A stretch of 64,000 bases of DNA from CAVSRC01 sp963782045. Lineage in GTDB: Bacteria > Pseudomonadota > Alphaproteobacteria > Rhizobiales > Kaistiaceae. The DNA lies in assembly GCA_963782045.1 (NCBI GenBank), contig CAWAIR010000037.1, positions 186,001 through 250,000 of the forward strand, read 5' to 3'. Both the position numbers and the translations under genes were made by a program. The notes under the pieces were generated by a model. The model did not search any database. It saw only the letters and a list, made by a program, of their open reading frames with translations, and was not told where the DNA came from. This document shows positions 1-8,737 of this stretch, one piece after another (the first letter of the stretch is position 1; each line of letters opens with the position of its first letter).

Positions 1-795
1 GAGCCCGAGGATTTCGGGTGACAGCCATCCATAGAGATCGCCTCCCCAGGTCGTCGCCAGCACCGCACAGGACATGGCCGCGGCGAGCAGCGCGGCGCCG
101 CCATAGTCGATACGGTGATTGCCCGGCGCGCCCTTGGGCAGGTCGAGCTTCCACCATGCGCCGGCGATGGCCACCAGGCCGATGGGCAGGTTGACGTAGA
201 AGATCCAGCGCCAGCTCAGATTGTCGATGAAGAAGCCGCCCAGCGTCGGCCCGAAGACGCTGGCCAGGCCGAAGACCGGCATGATGTAGGCGAGGTACTT
301 GCCGCGGTCCCGCGGCGGGATGACGTCGCCGATGATCGAGAAGGCGGTCACCAACACGCCGCCGGCGCCGAGCCCCTGGAGGGCGCGGAAGGCGATCAGT
401 TCGTTCATCGATTGCGCCAGGCCGGAGAGCGCCGAGCCGACGAGGAAGCAAATGACGGCATAAATCAGCAGCCACTTGCGCCCGTAGAGATCGCCGAGCT
501 TGCCGCAGATCGGCATGGCGATGGTCTGGGCCAGCAGGTAGGCGGTCACCAGCCACGAAATCCGATCGAGCCCGTTGAGTTCGCCGGCGATGGTCGGAAT
601 GGCGGTCGAAACGATCGTCTGGTCGAGCGCGGCGAGCAGGATGGCAAACAGCAGCACCGTGATGACGGTGAGGATTTCGCGGTGGGTGTAGGTGCGCCCT
701 GCCGGCACCGCGGCGTCGCGCCGCAGCGAGCCTTCCGCGCCTGCGTGAGTGGTGTCGGCCGCGCCGTCGGCGCCTGCGTGGGTGATCGAAGTCAT
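1..795 (-). CDS. MFS drug efflux transporter, DHA2 (EmrB/QacA) family, 3' end outside window
   Basis: This is the N-terminal 265 residues of a 14-helix proton-driven multidrug exporter of the inner membrane; the rest lies beyond base 1. A short cytoplasmic tail of about 35 residues is followed by alternating hydrophobic segments. The family motif A region reads GKLGDLYGRKWLL near residue 93, and the motif around DQTIVSTAIPTIAGEL near residue 56 is typical of DHA2 pumps, whose first helix carries the D-T/V-V-AL-P pattern. A helix with FGPTLGGFF (motif C-like, antiporter signature) follows near residue 170. The frame was read by hand because no stop lies inside the window. ATG at 793-795 is the first in-frame start. 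The substrate cannot be told. Confidence 0.9.
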   Translation of the reverse strand, partial: MTSITHAGADGAADTTHAGAEGSLRRDAAVPAGRTYTHREILTVITVLLFAILLAALDQTIVSTAIPTIAGELNGLDRISWLVTAYLLAQTIAMPICGKLGDLYGRKWLLIYAVICFLVGSALSGLAQSMNELIAFRALQGLGAGGVLVTAFSIIGDVIPPRDRGKYLAYIMPVFGLASVFGPTLGGFFIDNLSWRWIFYVNLPIGLVAIAGAWWKLDLPKGAPGNHRIDYGGAALLAAAMSCAVLATTWGGDLYGWLSPEILGL

Positions 796-934
796 TGCTA
801 TCGCTTCGCTTGAGGTCGGGGTCGGTTACCCCCCGTGCGGGCAATGCCGGACGCCCCGCCTGGGTTCCCCGGCCAGCACGGACGTGCGGAACCTTTCGGC
901 CGGCGCGCGCATTGGCCCACCAAAGGAGAAGAAC

Positions 935-1108
935 ATGGTTCGCGCAGGTCCGGCCCAGCCGGCGCCACCACCGAAGGAAGCCGAAATTCCGGCGCGGAGC
1001 GCGCGTGGGGGCGAGATCATCCTGCGCTCGCCGGCCAGCCGGGCGGTCTTCGTCATAGGTCTCGTCCTGGTCGTCTTGATCGCCGTTGGGATCGACCTCT
1101 GGCACTGA
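935..1108 (+). CDS. small single-pass membrane protein (57 aa), function unknown
   Basis: A 57-residue protein begins at an ATG five bases after a strong AAAGGAG ribosome site (922-928). This site decides the start over longer in-frame options. Residues 1-35 are polar and proline-rich, with GGEIILRSPASR just before one hydrophobic helix (FVIGLVLVVLIAVGIDLW) that ends the protein. Similar short alphaproteobacterial proteins with a basic or polar stretch and one C-terminal helix are often mislabelled as peptide ABC transporter permeases. No function can be assigned. It is 41 bases upstream of the NUDIX gene on the same strand and may share its transcript. Confidence 0.7.
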   Translation: MVRAGPAQPAPPPKEAEIPARSARGGEIILRSPASRAVFVIGLVLVVLIAVGIDLWH

Positions 1109-1149
1109 CGCCGGTTGCCCGCCGGGCGCCGGTCGCGCACCATCGGTTC

Positions 1150-1611
1150 ATGTCCCAGAAGTCCGCTGGCATCCTCCTCTATCGCCGCACCGCCGCGGGC
1201 CTGGAGGCGCTGCTCGTCCACATGGGCGGGCCGTTCTGGGCGAAGAAGGACGCCGCCGCATGGTCGATCCCCAAGGGCCTCGTCGATCCGGGCGAGGAGG
1301 CAATCGCGGCGGCGCGGCGCGAATTCCGCGAGGAGACCGGCGGCGCGGCGCCGCGCGATCTCACGGCGCTCGGCGAATTCCGCCAGTCCGGCAACAAGGT
1401 CCTCACCGCCTTCGCCGCCGAAGGCGATTTCGATACCGCCGGCTTCCGCTCCAACAGCTTCACCATGGAATGGCCGCCGAAGTCCGGTCGCATGGCGGAA
1501 TTCCCGGAGGCCGACCGGGCGGAATGGTTCGGACTGGAGCAGGCGACGGAGAAAATCACCGCCGGTCAGCGGCCGGTTCTGGAGGCCCTGGCGGCGCTAC
1601 TGGCAGGGTAG
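1150..1611 (+). CDS. NUDIX hydrolase
   Basis: A 153-residue single-domain NUDIX protein, of the length usual for the family. The NUDIX box is complete: the Gx5E part is GLVDPGE, and the catalytic REFREETG follows after seven residues (about residues 46-68), which binds Mg2+ and cleaves nucleoside diphosphates linked to another moiety. The early KSAGILLYRR strand and PPKSGRMAEFPEADRAEW segment resemble the DNA repair-like NUDIX group found widely in alphaproteobacteria. The ATG at 1150 puts the conserved GILLYR strand at residue 7, as in relatives; no strong ribosome site is seen. The substrate is unknown. Confidence 0.88.
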   Translation: MSQKSAGILLYRRTAAGLEALLVHMGGPFWAKKDAAAWSIPKGLVDPGEEAIAAARREFREETGGAAPRDLTALGEFRQSGNKVLTAFAAEGDFDTAGFRSNSFTMEWPPKSGRMAEFPEADRAEWFGLEQATEKITAGQRPVLEALAALLAG

Positions 1612-1641
1612 GCTCAGAGGCCACGCCACGCACTCTCGTCC

Positions 1642-1702
1642 TTCCGGCGAAGGCCGGAAACCAGTCAGTACTTCCACGGGGTGTGGCGCAGCCGACTGCG
1701 CC
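1642..1702. repeat. two short REP-like hairpins between convergent genes
   Basis: TTCCGGC-GAAG-GCCGGAA (1642-1659) and GGCGCAG-CCGA-CTGCGCC (1685-1702) are perfect 7-bp stems with 4-base loops. They lie in the 134-base gap between the convergent NUDIX and GST genes. The first has the look of the dispersed 'CGTCxTTCCGGCGAAGGCCGGAA' palindromes common between alphaproteobacterial genes. Neither has a T-tract, so an intrinsic terminator role is unproven. Confidence 0.6.
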
Positions 1703-1745
1703 CCGGCGTTCGCCAGGGCGACGATGAAAACGCTGTGCCCGCCCC

Positions 1746-2393
1746 CTAGCCTATCGTGTTCTTGAGGATGTCGTAGTCGATGCAGACGCCCTTGACGTAG
1801 GCCGGCCGCGCCTTCAATCGCTCGTACCAGCCATCGACACCGGCAAGCGGCGGGCGTTCGACGTCCATGGTGTACCAGCGATAGAGCAGCGCGCCGGCGG
1901 CGATGTCGCCGTAGGTCAGTCGCTCGCCGGCGAGATAGGGCGTCCGCCGGAGCTGCGCTTCGAGGATGCGGAAGCATGGCTCGACGGCCTTCATCGCCGC
2001 AGCGACCGCCTTCTTGTCTCGGGCCTCCGGCTTGGTGCGGGCCACCGCCGAGAACACCGCCCCCCAGGCCGGCTGGAAGCGCATCGCCGTCCAGTCGGTC
2101 CACTGGTCGGCGATGGCGCGGGCCTTCGGCGCCTCCGGCCACAGGTTGCCGGCGCCGTAGCTCGCCGACAGGTAGCGGACGATGGCGTGGCTCTCCCACA
2201 GGACGAGTTCGCCGTCCTTGAGGGTGGGCACCAGGCCGTTCGGGTTCATCGCCAGGTATTCGGCCGTATCGACGCCACCGAAATTGAGGCCGAGCTCGAC
2301 CTGTGCGTAGGGCACGCGAAGCTCTTCCAGAACCCAGACCGCCTTCTGCACGTTGACCGAGGTCTTGCGCCCGTAAAGCGTGATGTCCGGCAT
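1746..2393 (-). CDS. glutathione S-transferase family protein
   Basis: A 215-residue protein with the two-domain GST layout. The N-terminal thioredoxin-fold half (1-80) has the cis-proline segment NGLVPTLKDGE and the glutathione-binding WESHAIVRYL motif (SNAIxxYL-like). The helical C-terminal half has YLAGERLTYGDIAAGALLYRW, the N-capping box and hydrophobic staple of the family (S/T-x-x-D becomes T-Y-G-D). Length is usual. It probably conjugates or reduces small electrophiles in the cytoplasm; the class resembles the beta/theta-like bacterial group. It is convergent with the NUDIX gene and 31 bases downstream of yjbQ on the same strand. Confidence 0.9.
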   Translation of the reverse strand: MPDITLYGRKTSVNVQKAVWVLEELRVPYAQVELGLNFGGVDTAEYLAMNPNGLVPTLKDGELVLWESHAIVRYLSASYGAGNLWPEAPKARAIADQWTDWTAMRFQPAWGAVFSAVARTKPEARDKKAVAAAMKAVEPCFRILEAQLRRTPYLAGERLTYGDIAAGALLYRWYTMDVERPPLAGVDGWYERLKARPAYVKGVCIDYDILKNTIG

Positions 2394-2424
2394 CGGCCCC
2401 TCCCCCCGCTAGCGACGGCGCACT

Positions 2425-2841
2425 CTATTCTCCGATCAGGTGGAGCACCACATCCCTGCGGTGCGGCCGCCGCCGGTGTTCGAACAGATAGATGCCCTGC
2501 CAGGTGCCGAGCACCATGCGTCCGCCGCTGACCGGGATCGAGAGGCTGACCTGGGTCAAAGCGGTGCGGATATGGGCCGGCATGTCGTCCGGCCCCTCGA
2601 GCGTGTGGACGTAGTCGCCATCCTCCGGTGCCAACCGCTCAAAGAAGGCCTCGAGGTCGGCGCGCACGTCCGGATCGGCGTTTTCCTGCACGATCAGCGA
2701 GGCTGATGTGTGCCGACAGAACAGGGTCAGCAGGCCCTTGCCGATTCCCTCGCCGGCCAGCCAGCGGGCGACCGGCTCGGTGATCTCCGTCAGGCCCTTG
2801 CCGCGCGTCTCGATCGCCAGATGGTGCTGTGCTTGCCGCAT
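2425..2841 (-). CDS. yjbQ: YjbQ family protein (UPF0047, thiamine phosphate synthase-like)
   Basis: A 138-residue protein matching the UPF0047/YjbQ family along its whole length. The hallmarks are visible in order: the LLTLFCRHTSASLIVQENAD strand-helix near residue 39, DDMPAHIRTALTQVS near 84, and GTWQGIYLFEHR near 112 with a glutamate and histidine that line the presumed active site. E. coli YjbQ has weak thiamine phosphate synthase activity, but the physiological role is unsettled. It starts at ATG 2839-2841 and is likely co-transcribed with the downstream GST gene. Confidence 0.9.
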   Translation of the reverse strand: MRQAQHHLAIETRGKGLTEITEPVARWLAGEGIGKGLLTLFCRHTSASLIVQENADPDVRADLEAFFERLAPEDGDYVHTLEGPDDMPAHIRTALTQVSLSIPVSGGRMVLGTWQGIYLFEHRRRPHRRDVVLHLIGE

Positions 2842-3108
2842 TGCCTGCCCAACTTATGTCTCAATGCGGCATGTGCGAAGGGCCGGAATCACGGCCAAAT
2901 CCGTCGGGTTTCGGCGGCATCCGGCCATTTCTTGCTGCATCGCAACATGTATGACGGAATTGTGTTGCGTTGCATGAAGTGCAAGGCCGGTATGCGAAAA
3001 CTCGTCTGCAAATGCCTCCGCCATGCGCCTATCTTCACTCTCGAAGGACGGCAAGAGAGTTCCGAGTGGCCGTCCACAGAGATTTGGAATTCGAGAGGCA
3101 CGACGAAA

Positions 3109-3261
3109 ATGAGTAACCGGATTGTCACGACCTATCGGGCTTGGCGCAAGTACCGCCAGACCTACAATGAGCTGATGAGGCTCTCCAACCGCGACCTGGC
3201 CGACCTCGGCATCGCGGCTTCGGATATCCCGGCGATCGCCCGCAAGGCCGCCACGATGTAA
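3109..3261 (+). CDS. DUF1127 domain protein (50 aa)
   Basis: A 50-residue basic microprotein. The first part is Arg/Lys-rich (TTYRAWRKYRQTYNEL). The conserved DUF1127 core follows: L-S-N/D-R-x-L-x-D-L-G-I, here RLSNRDLADLGIAASDIPAI. DUF1127 proteins are abundant in alphaproteobacteria, and some of the Arg-rich ones affect RNA turnover and phosphate or carbon metabolism. A longer in-frame reading to 2710 overlaps yjbQ and lacks coding character, so the ATG at 3109 is preferred; GAGAGG at 3094-3099 may be its ribosome site. A strong terminator follows at 3348-3382. Confidence 0.88.
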   Translation: MSNRIVTTYRAWRKYRQTYNELMRLSNRDLADLGIAASDIPAIARKAATM

Positions 3262-3347
3262 CGGAATTCGCTGCGGGGATCCTCCTCCCTCCCCCGTGGC
3301 GAGCTGGGCCGGTGCGGCGTCCTCCCACGCGACCGGTCCGTTAGAGA

Positions 3348-3382
3348 AACGCCCGCCGATTTCCTCCCCGGCGGGCGTTTTT
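3348..3382 (+). terminator. rho-independent terminator after the DUF1127 gene
   Basis: AACGCCCGCCG (3348-3358) and CGGCGGGCGTT (3369-3379) form a perfect 11-bp stem with a 10-base loop, followed by TTT, giving the run GTTTTT. It ends the DUF1127 transcript 87 bases past its stop and lies 54 bases before trmFO. Confidence 0.88.
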
Positions 3383-3435
3383 CATTTTCACATGCACCGT
3401 TGAACCCGCCGGGTCTGGCGACTAGCTTGCCGCCC

Positions 3436-4839
3436 ATGATCGCTCCCGTCCATGTCATCGGCGGCGGCCTCGCCGGATCGGAGGCCGCTTGGCAGCTTTG
3501 CCGCCGCGGCGTGCCGGTGGTGCTGCACGAGATGCGCCCGCTCCGCCCGACCGAAGCGCACAAGACCGACCGGCTGGCCGAGCTGGTCTGCTCCAATTCC
3601 TTCCGCTCCGACGACACCCTCAACAACGCCGTCGGGCTGCTGCACGAGGAGCTGCGCCGCGCCGGCTCGCTGGTCATGCGGGCCGCGGACAGCCATCAGG
3701 TGCCGGCCGGCGGGGCGCTCGCCGTCGACCGCGAGGGCTTCTCCGCAGGCATCACCGATGCGCTCGGGGCCGAACCGCTGGTCACGGTCGAGCGCGGCGA
3801 GATCGCCGGCCTGCCGGCGGCCGAATGGGACAACGTGATCGTGGCCACCGGCCCGCTCACCTCGGTGCCGCTGGCCGAGGCGATCCGGCAATTGACCGGC
3901 GAGGATGCCCTTGCCTTCTTCGATGCCATCGCGCCGATCGTGCACTTCGAGTCCGTCGACATGGACGTTGCCTGGTTCCAGTCGCGCTACGACAAGGCAG
4001 GCCCGGGCGGCAGCGGCGCCGACTACATCAACTGCCCCATGGACAAGGCGCAATACGACGCCTTCGTCGATGCGCTGCTGTCGGGCGAGCCGCACAAGCA
4101 TCACGACTGGGAGAAGGTCCCCTATTTCGACGGGTGCCTGCCGATCGAGGTGATGGCCGAGCGCGGCCGCGAGACGCTGCGCCACGGGCCGATGAAGCCG
4201 GTGGGCCTGACCAACCCGCGCAATCCCACCGTCAAGCCCTATGCCATCGTCCAGCTCCGCCAGGACAATGCGCTCGGCACCCTCTACAACATGGTCGGCT
4301 TCCAGACCCGGCTGCGCTACGCCATCCAGGCCGACACCTTCCGCATGATCCCCGGCCTGCGCCAGGCCCAGTTCGCCCGCCTCGGCGGCCTCCACCGCAA
4401 CACCTTCCTCAACTCGCCCCAGGTGCTGGACGGCCTGCTGCGCCTGAAGGCGGACCCGCGGCTGCGCTTCGCCGGCCAGATCACCGGCTGCGAGGGCTAC
4501 GTCGAATCGGCGGCGATCGGGCTTCTCGCCGGACGCATGGCGGCGGCGGAGCGGCTTGGCGAGGCCATCGTGCCGCCGCCCGCCACCACCGCCTTCGGGG
4601 CGATCCTCGGCCATATCACCGGCGGGCACCTGTCGAGCGACGAGGAGCCGGGCAAGCGCTCGTTCCAGCCGATGAACGTCAATTTCGGCCTGTTCCCCGA
4701 TATCGCGATGACGCCCGATCCGGGCCGCAAGCTGAAGGGGCCGGAACGCGGTTCGGCCAAGCGCCAGGCGATCGCCGCCCGCGCGCTCCGTGATCTCGAT
4801 TCGTGGCTTGCCGGTGCCGCCGCCGACGCGGCGGAATAG
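3436..4839 (+). CDS. trmFO: methylenetetrahydrofolate--tRNA-(uracil-5-)-methyltransferase TrmFO
   Basis: This flavoprotein makes 5-methyluridine at position 54 of tRNA from methylene-tetrahydrofolate and a reduced flavin. The 467-residue length is usual. The N-terminal dinucleotide-binding site is VHVIGGGLAGSEAAWQL (residues 4-20), followed by the family-specific HEMRPLRPTEAHKTD and LVCSNSFRSDD. GAILGHITGGH lies near residue 395 and MNVNFGLFP near 417. The ATG at 3436 places the Rossmann strand at residue 4. A TTG 36 bases upstream is a less likely start. The next gene is convergent and only 9 bases away. Confidence 0.96.
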   Translation: MIAPVHVIGGGLAGSEAAWQLCRRGVPVVLHEMRPLRPTEAHKTDRLAELVCSNSFRSDDTLNNAVGLLHEELRRAGSLVMRAADSHQVPAGGALAVDREGFSAGITDALGAEPLVTVERGEIAGLPAAEWDNVIVATGPLTSVPLAEAIRQLTGEDALAFFDAIAPIVHFESVDMDVAWFQSRYDKAGPGGSGADYINCPMDKAQYDAFVDALLSGEPHKHHDWEKVPYFDGCLPIEVMAERGRETLRHGPMKPVGLTNPRNPTVKPYAIVQLRQDNALGTLYNMVGFQTRLRYAIQADTFRMIPGLRQAQFARLGGLHRNTFLNSPQVLDGLLRLKADPRLRFAGQITGCEGYVESAAIGLLAGRMAAAERLGEAIVPPPATTAFGAILGHITGGHLSSDEEPGKRSFQPMNVNFGLFPDIAMTPDPGRKLKGPERGSAKRQAIAARALRDLDSWLAGAAADAAE

Positions 4840-4848
4840 CCCCTGCCC

Positions 4849-5676
4849 CTAACCCCAGCGCCGCGCGGCGCGCCAGAGGATCCACTGGCGGCGGAGCGGG
4901 GTCAGGTCGATCCGCCCCGAGAACGGGTCGTAGTCGGGCCGGTCCATGCGGTCGAGCAGCGGGCCGACCAGGGCGATCGGCAGGAAGGCCGGCTTCAGCG
5001 CCGCCGGCAGGCCGACGATCTCCGGCATCGCCCGGTCGAGATGGGCGCGGGCGATCTGGCGGAGCGCCGCCAGCGTCGCCTTGAGTTCCGGCGTCGCCCG
5101 CGCCTGGCCGAGCGTCCGCCGGTCGAAGCCGTGGGCGGCGCCGATATCAGCCGGCAGATAGCACTGGCCGCGCGCCGCGTGGATCGGCAAGGCGCGCATC
5201 AGCCCGGTCATGGCATAGGCGACCCCGGCATGGCCGGCAGGGCCGGCGACGCGCGGATCGTGGCCGCCGGCGAGCACGATGGCGGCAAGCTGGATCAGCG
5301 CCGACGAGGTCTCGCCGGCATAGCCCTCGAGGTCGTTCCGGGTCGGCATCTGGTCGTCGTAGAGATCGAACAGGCGCGCGTCGATCAGCCCCTCGAAGCC
5401 GGCGAGCGGCAGCGAGAAGGTGCGGATGGTCTCGATCAGCGCGGTCGCCACCGGATGGCCGCCGCCGCCAGTGATGAGCGCGTCACGCCACCATTGCAGC
5501 CGAATCTCGCCGAGCACCGGGTCGCTCACCGTGTCGCGGATGCGCGCGACCTCGGCAGCGAAGGCGTGGAGCGCGAACAGGTGCTTGCGGACCCCGGCCG
5601 GCGCGAACAGATCGGCGATGTAGCGGTCGCGATCGAGGTCGCGCACCGTGCGGGCGCAGTGCTCGTAGACGTCCAT
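4849..5676 (-). CDS. squalene/phytoene synthase family protein (NDUFAF6-like)
   Basis: A 275-residue protein of the isoprenoid head-to-head synthase fold. The family's first Asp-rich region is weak (RIRDTVSDPVLGEIRLQWW), and the second is absent or altered, as in the non-catalytic subgroup that includes mitochondrial NDUFAF6, a complex I assembly factor. The QWWRDAL segment and YAGETSSALIQLAA are typical of this subgroup. In alphaproteobacteria it commonly sits beside secDF and the Mth938-fold gene, as here (28 bases from that gene's stop). A role in respiratory complex assembly is inferred from family and context. A carotenoid or hopanoid synthase role is less likely. Confidence 0.82.
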   Translation of the reverse strand: MDVYEHCARTVRDLDRDRYIADLFAPAGVRKHLFALHAFAAEVARIRDTVSDPVLGEIRLQWWRDALITGGGGHPVATALIETIRTFSLPLAGFEGLIDARLFDLYDDQMPTRNDLEGYAGETSSALIQLAAIVLAGGHDPRVAGPAGHAGVAYAMTGLMRALPIHAARGQCYLPADIGAAHGFDRRTLGQARATPELKATLAALRQIARAHLDRAMPEIVGLPAALKPAFLPIALVGPLLDRMDRPDYDPFSGRIDLTPLRRQWILWRAARRWG

Positions 5677-5704
5677 ACCGTGAGATATGTACTGGCGGGC
5701 GGCC

Positions 5705-6094
5705 TCAGTCCACGGCTATCAGTGCCGCGGCGACTGCCCGCTCCTCGGCGAGCAGCACGTTGAAGGTGCGTACCGCCGCGCCGGTCGACATCGGATCGGC
5801 GACGATGCCGGCCGCGCGGCAGCGCTCCCTGAGCGCGGCGGAAAGCGGCACGAGGTTGGTCCCGGTGCCGACCAGCAGGATGTCGATGGCCGCGGCCTCG
5901 GCAAACACCTTGTCGAGGCTCGCCGGGTCGAGGGCGCCCGGGTCCGGCGCGTCCCAGCCGTAGATGCCGCTCGGCAAGCAGAGCAGCGAGCCGCGGTGCG
6001 ACATGGCGGCGAAGCGGAAGCCGTCGTTGCCGTAGCTCTCGATCGGCGCGCGGCCGGGATAGTGGGCGGCGCGGATGACGACGCCCCTGGCCAT
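5705..6094 (-). CDS. Mth938-like domain protein (NDUFAF3 homologue)
   Basis: A 129-residue protein of the Mth938/DUF498 fold. The conserved features are FRFAAMSHRGSLLCLPSGIY near residue 27, the glycine turn ILLVGTGTNLVPL near 71, and DPMSTGAAVRTFNVLLAEER near 99, the most conserved stretch of the family. Human NDUFAF3 has this fold and helps to assemble complex I. The stop of secF is three bases upstream of this ATG (secF ends at 6098, this gene begins at 6094), so it is tightly coupled to secF. Confidence 0.9.
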   Translation of the reverse strand: MARGVVIRAAHYPGRAPIESYGNDGFRFAAMSHRGSLLCLPSGIYGWDAPDPGALDPASLDKVFAEAAAIDILLVGTGTNLVPLSAALRERCRAAGIVADPMSTGAAVRTFNVLLAEERAVAAALIAVD

Positions 6095-6097
6095 CGG

Positions 6098-7060
6098 CTA
6101 CGCCTTGCCCGGGGCCCCGGCGGTCTCGCTGCCTGGCGTTTCTTCGCGGTTCGACCCGCCCGGCCTGAGCTTGAAGAAGATCAGCACCGGCGCCGCGATG
6201 TAGATCGACGAGTAGGTGCCGACCACCACACCGAACAACATGGCGGCGACGAAGGAGCGGATGACCTCGCCGCCGAAGATGAACAGTGCGAGCAGCGCCA
6301 GGAACGTCGTGGTCGAGGTCAGCGTGGTTCGTGCCAGCATCTCGTTGACCGAGCGGTCGATCAGCTCAGGGACCGGCATCTTCTTGTATTTGCGGAGGTT
6401 CTCGCGGATGCGATCGTAGACGACGACGGTGTCGTTGAGCGAGTAGCCGACGATGGTGAGGATGGCGGCGACGCTCGACAGGCTGAAATCCACCTGCGAG
6501 ATCACGAAGAAGCCGAGCGTCATGAACACGTCGTGGCTGGTGGCGATGATCGCCCCCAGCGCGAACTGCCACTCGAAGCGGAACCAGATGTAGGCGAGGA
6601 TTGCCAGCATGGTGACGAGCAGCGCGATTGTGGCGGCCGAGGCCAGTTCGCTCGACACGCTCGGTCCGACGCTCTCCACGCGGCGGAACTCCATGGTGCT
6701 GCCGAAGGCATCGCGCACCTTGGTCACCGCCGCCTGCTGGGCCGTCTCGCCACCCTTCTGCTGCTCGATGCGCATCAGCACCGACTTGCCGGCGCTGGGG
6801 TCGCTCACCTCGGTGACCTGAACGTCGCCGAGATCGAGCGAGCTGATCTTTGAGCGGATGTCGGCCAGGCTGTAGGTCGCCGCTGCCGGCTTCACCTCGA
6901 TCAGCGTGCCGCCCTTGAAGTCGATGCCGTAATTGGGCCCGACCGTGAAGAACAGCGTCACCGACAGCAGCGACAGGATCAAGGTCGCCGGGAAGTTGAT
7001 CCGCCACAGCGACATGAAGCGGATCTTGGTGTTGTCGGGGATGAAACGGAGCTTGCGCAT
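6098..7060 (-). CDS. secF: protein translocase subunit SecF
   Basis: SecF (320 aa) works with SecD and YajC on the periplasmic side of SecYEG and uses the proton motive force to help preprotein export. The sequence shows helix 1 (FPATLILSLLSVTLFF), the GIDFKGGTLIEV signature, the periplasmic loop, and five further helices with the conserved SLNDTVVVYDRIREN motif near residue 215. The ATG at 7058-7060 gives the MRKLRFIPDNTKIRF start common in Rhizobiales. It is 26 bases from secD. The reading frame stays open upstream into secD only because secD is frameshifted. Confidence 0.95.
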   Translation of the reverse strand: MRKLRFIPDNTKIRFMSLWRINFPATLILSLLSVTLFFTVGPNYGIDFKGGTLIEVKPAAATYSLADIRSKISSLDLGDVQVTEVSDPSAGKSVLMRIEQQKGGETAQQAAVTKVRDAFGSTMEFRRVESVGPSVSSELASAATIALLVTMLAILAYIWFRFEWQFALGAIIATSHDVFMTLGFFVISQVDFSLSSVAAILTIVGYSLNDTVVVYDRIRENLRKYKKMPVPELIDRSVNEMLARTTLTSTTTFLALLALFIFGGEVIRSFVAAMLFGVVVGTYSSIYIAAPVLIFFKLRPGGSNREETPGSETAGAPGKA

Positions 7061-7086
7061 GAATGGGTTCCCTGGACGCCCCGGAC

Positions 7087-8698
7087 CTAGAGATCGATCC
7101 TGTTCGGCCGGCGCCACGCCACCCACATCGAGACGATCATCCGCGTGAAGGTGAAGGCGGTGAAGACCGTGGTGACGATGCCGATGGCGTTGGTGACGGC
7201 GAAACCGCGGATCGGGCCGGTGCCGAGCTGCATGAGCACCAGGGCCGAGATCATGGTGGTGATGTTGGCGTCGAGGATGGTGCCCAGCGCCCGCTGGAAG
7301 CCGACGTCGATGGCGGCAATGGCGGTGCGCCCGTTGCGGAACTCCTCGCGGATGCGCTCGTAGATGAGCACGTTCGAGTCGACCGCCATGCCGATGGTCA
7401 GCACGATGCCGGCGATGCCGGGCAGCGTCAGCGTCGCGCCGAGCAGCGTCAGCACCGAGAAGATGAGTGCCACGTTGACGATGACGGCGACGTTGGCGAT
7501 GACGCCGAAGAAGCCGTAGGTGGCGAACATGAAGACGACCACGAAGACGGTGCCGATCACCGCGGCGATCTTGCCGGCGCGGATCGAGTTCGGCGCCGAG
7601 GCCGGGGCCGACCGTGCGCTCCTCGACGATGCTGAGCTTGGCGGGCAGCGAACCGGCACGCAGCAGGATGGCAAGGTCGTTGGCCGACTGCACGGTGAAG
7701 TGGCCGCTGATCTGGCCGGAGCCGCCGAGGATCGGCGTCTGGATCACCGGCGCCGAAATCACCTTGTTGTCGAGGACGATGGCAAACGGGCGGCCGACGT
7801 TCTTGGAGGTGACGTCGCCGAAGACGCGCGCACCGGAAGCGTTGAGCCGGAAATTGACCACCGGCTCGTTGGTGCGGCTGTCGAAGCCGGCCTGAGCATC
7901 GGCGAGGTCCTCGCCGGTCATCAGCGCCTGATCATCGACCACGTAGATCATGTTCGGATTGTTCGCGTCGGGAAACTCGAGGGAATTGGCCGGCGGCGGC
8001 TGGGCGTCAGCCTGATCCTTGGTGATCTCGTTCTTGACGAGGTGGAAGGTCATCTGCGCGGTCTGGCCGACCAGCGCTTTCAGGCGCCCCGGATCGCCGA
8101 GGCCGGGCGCCTCGACCAGGATGCGGTCGTTGCCCTGGCGCGTGATCGAGGGCTCGGTCGTGCCGAGCTGGTTGATGCGCCGGTTGATCACCTCGATCGA
8201 CTGCTGGACGATGCCGCGTATGCGCTGCGTCAGGCCGTTCGCATCGTAAGTGAAGCGAACCAGCCCGTTGTCGGCGACGGTGAGGTCGAACTCGTAGACG
8301 CTGGAGCCGCCGATGATGCTGGCATTCAGCGGATTGCGCAGCGGATCGAGGCGCTTCTTGGCCTCGTCGAGCTGGCTGAGATCGCGGATGCGAAGCTGGA
8401 CCGCCTGCCCCTGGATGCCAAGGCCGGTGTAGCCGATGCGCGGGTCCTGCAGCATCGCCTTGCGGATGTCGCCGACCAGAGCGCGCAGGCGCTTGTCGAC
8501 GTAGTCGGTCTGGTCGACCTGATAGAGCAGATAGGCGCCGCCCTGCAGGTCGAGGCCGAGGACGACCTGCTGGTGCGGTATCCAGCTCGGCCATTTGGCC
8601 ACGTTCGAGGCGGAAAAGAAGTTCGGGATGTCCACCATGATCGCCGCGAGGACGAGCAGGAGGATCAGCGTGATTTTCCAGCGGGAGATTTGCAGCAT
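7087..8698 (-). CDS. secD: protein translocase subunit SecD (one frameshift near 7589)
   Basis: SecD is the large partner of SecF. The first frame, from ATG 8696-8698, carries helix 1, the VVLGLDLQGGAYLLYQV signature and the P1 periplasmic domain down to EERTVGPGLGA. The C-terminal helices (IAAVIGTVFVVVFMFATYG, GIVLTIGMAVDSNVLIYERI) lie in the next frame and end at 7087. The switch is at GAGTTC (7586-7591). Dropping one T gives GAGTC and restores GLGADSIRAGK, yielding 536 aa, a usual length. Because SecD is nearly always needed and the break sits on a GANTC site, a consensus error is more likely than a real mutation. Confidence 0.93.
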
Positions 8699-8737
8699 GC
8701 AATCAGGTCCGGGCGCGCATCAATTCAAGCTGCCGCC

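Noticed and set aside
2710..3108. N-terminal extension of the DUF1127 gene
   Set aside because: It overlaps yjbQ on the other strand and has no conserved character. The usual DUF1127 length is about 50 residues.
3388..4629. A 413-codon minus-strand frame across trmFO
   Set aside because: It is the complement of a certain TrmFO gene and has no recognisable motif.
6098..8698. A single 866-codon minus-strand frame suggesting a natural SecDF fusion
   Set aside because: The middle part (about 7090-7585) is Arg/His-rich nonsense in this frame, while SecD helices appear in the next frame and secF has its own start at 7060.
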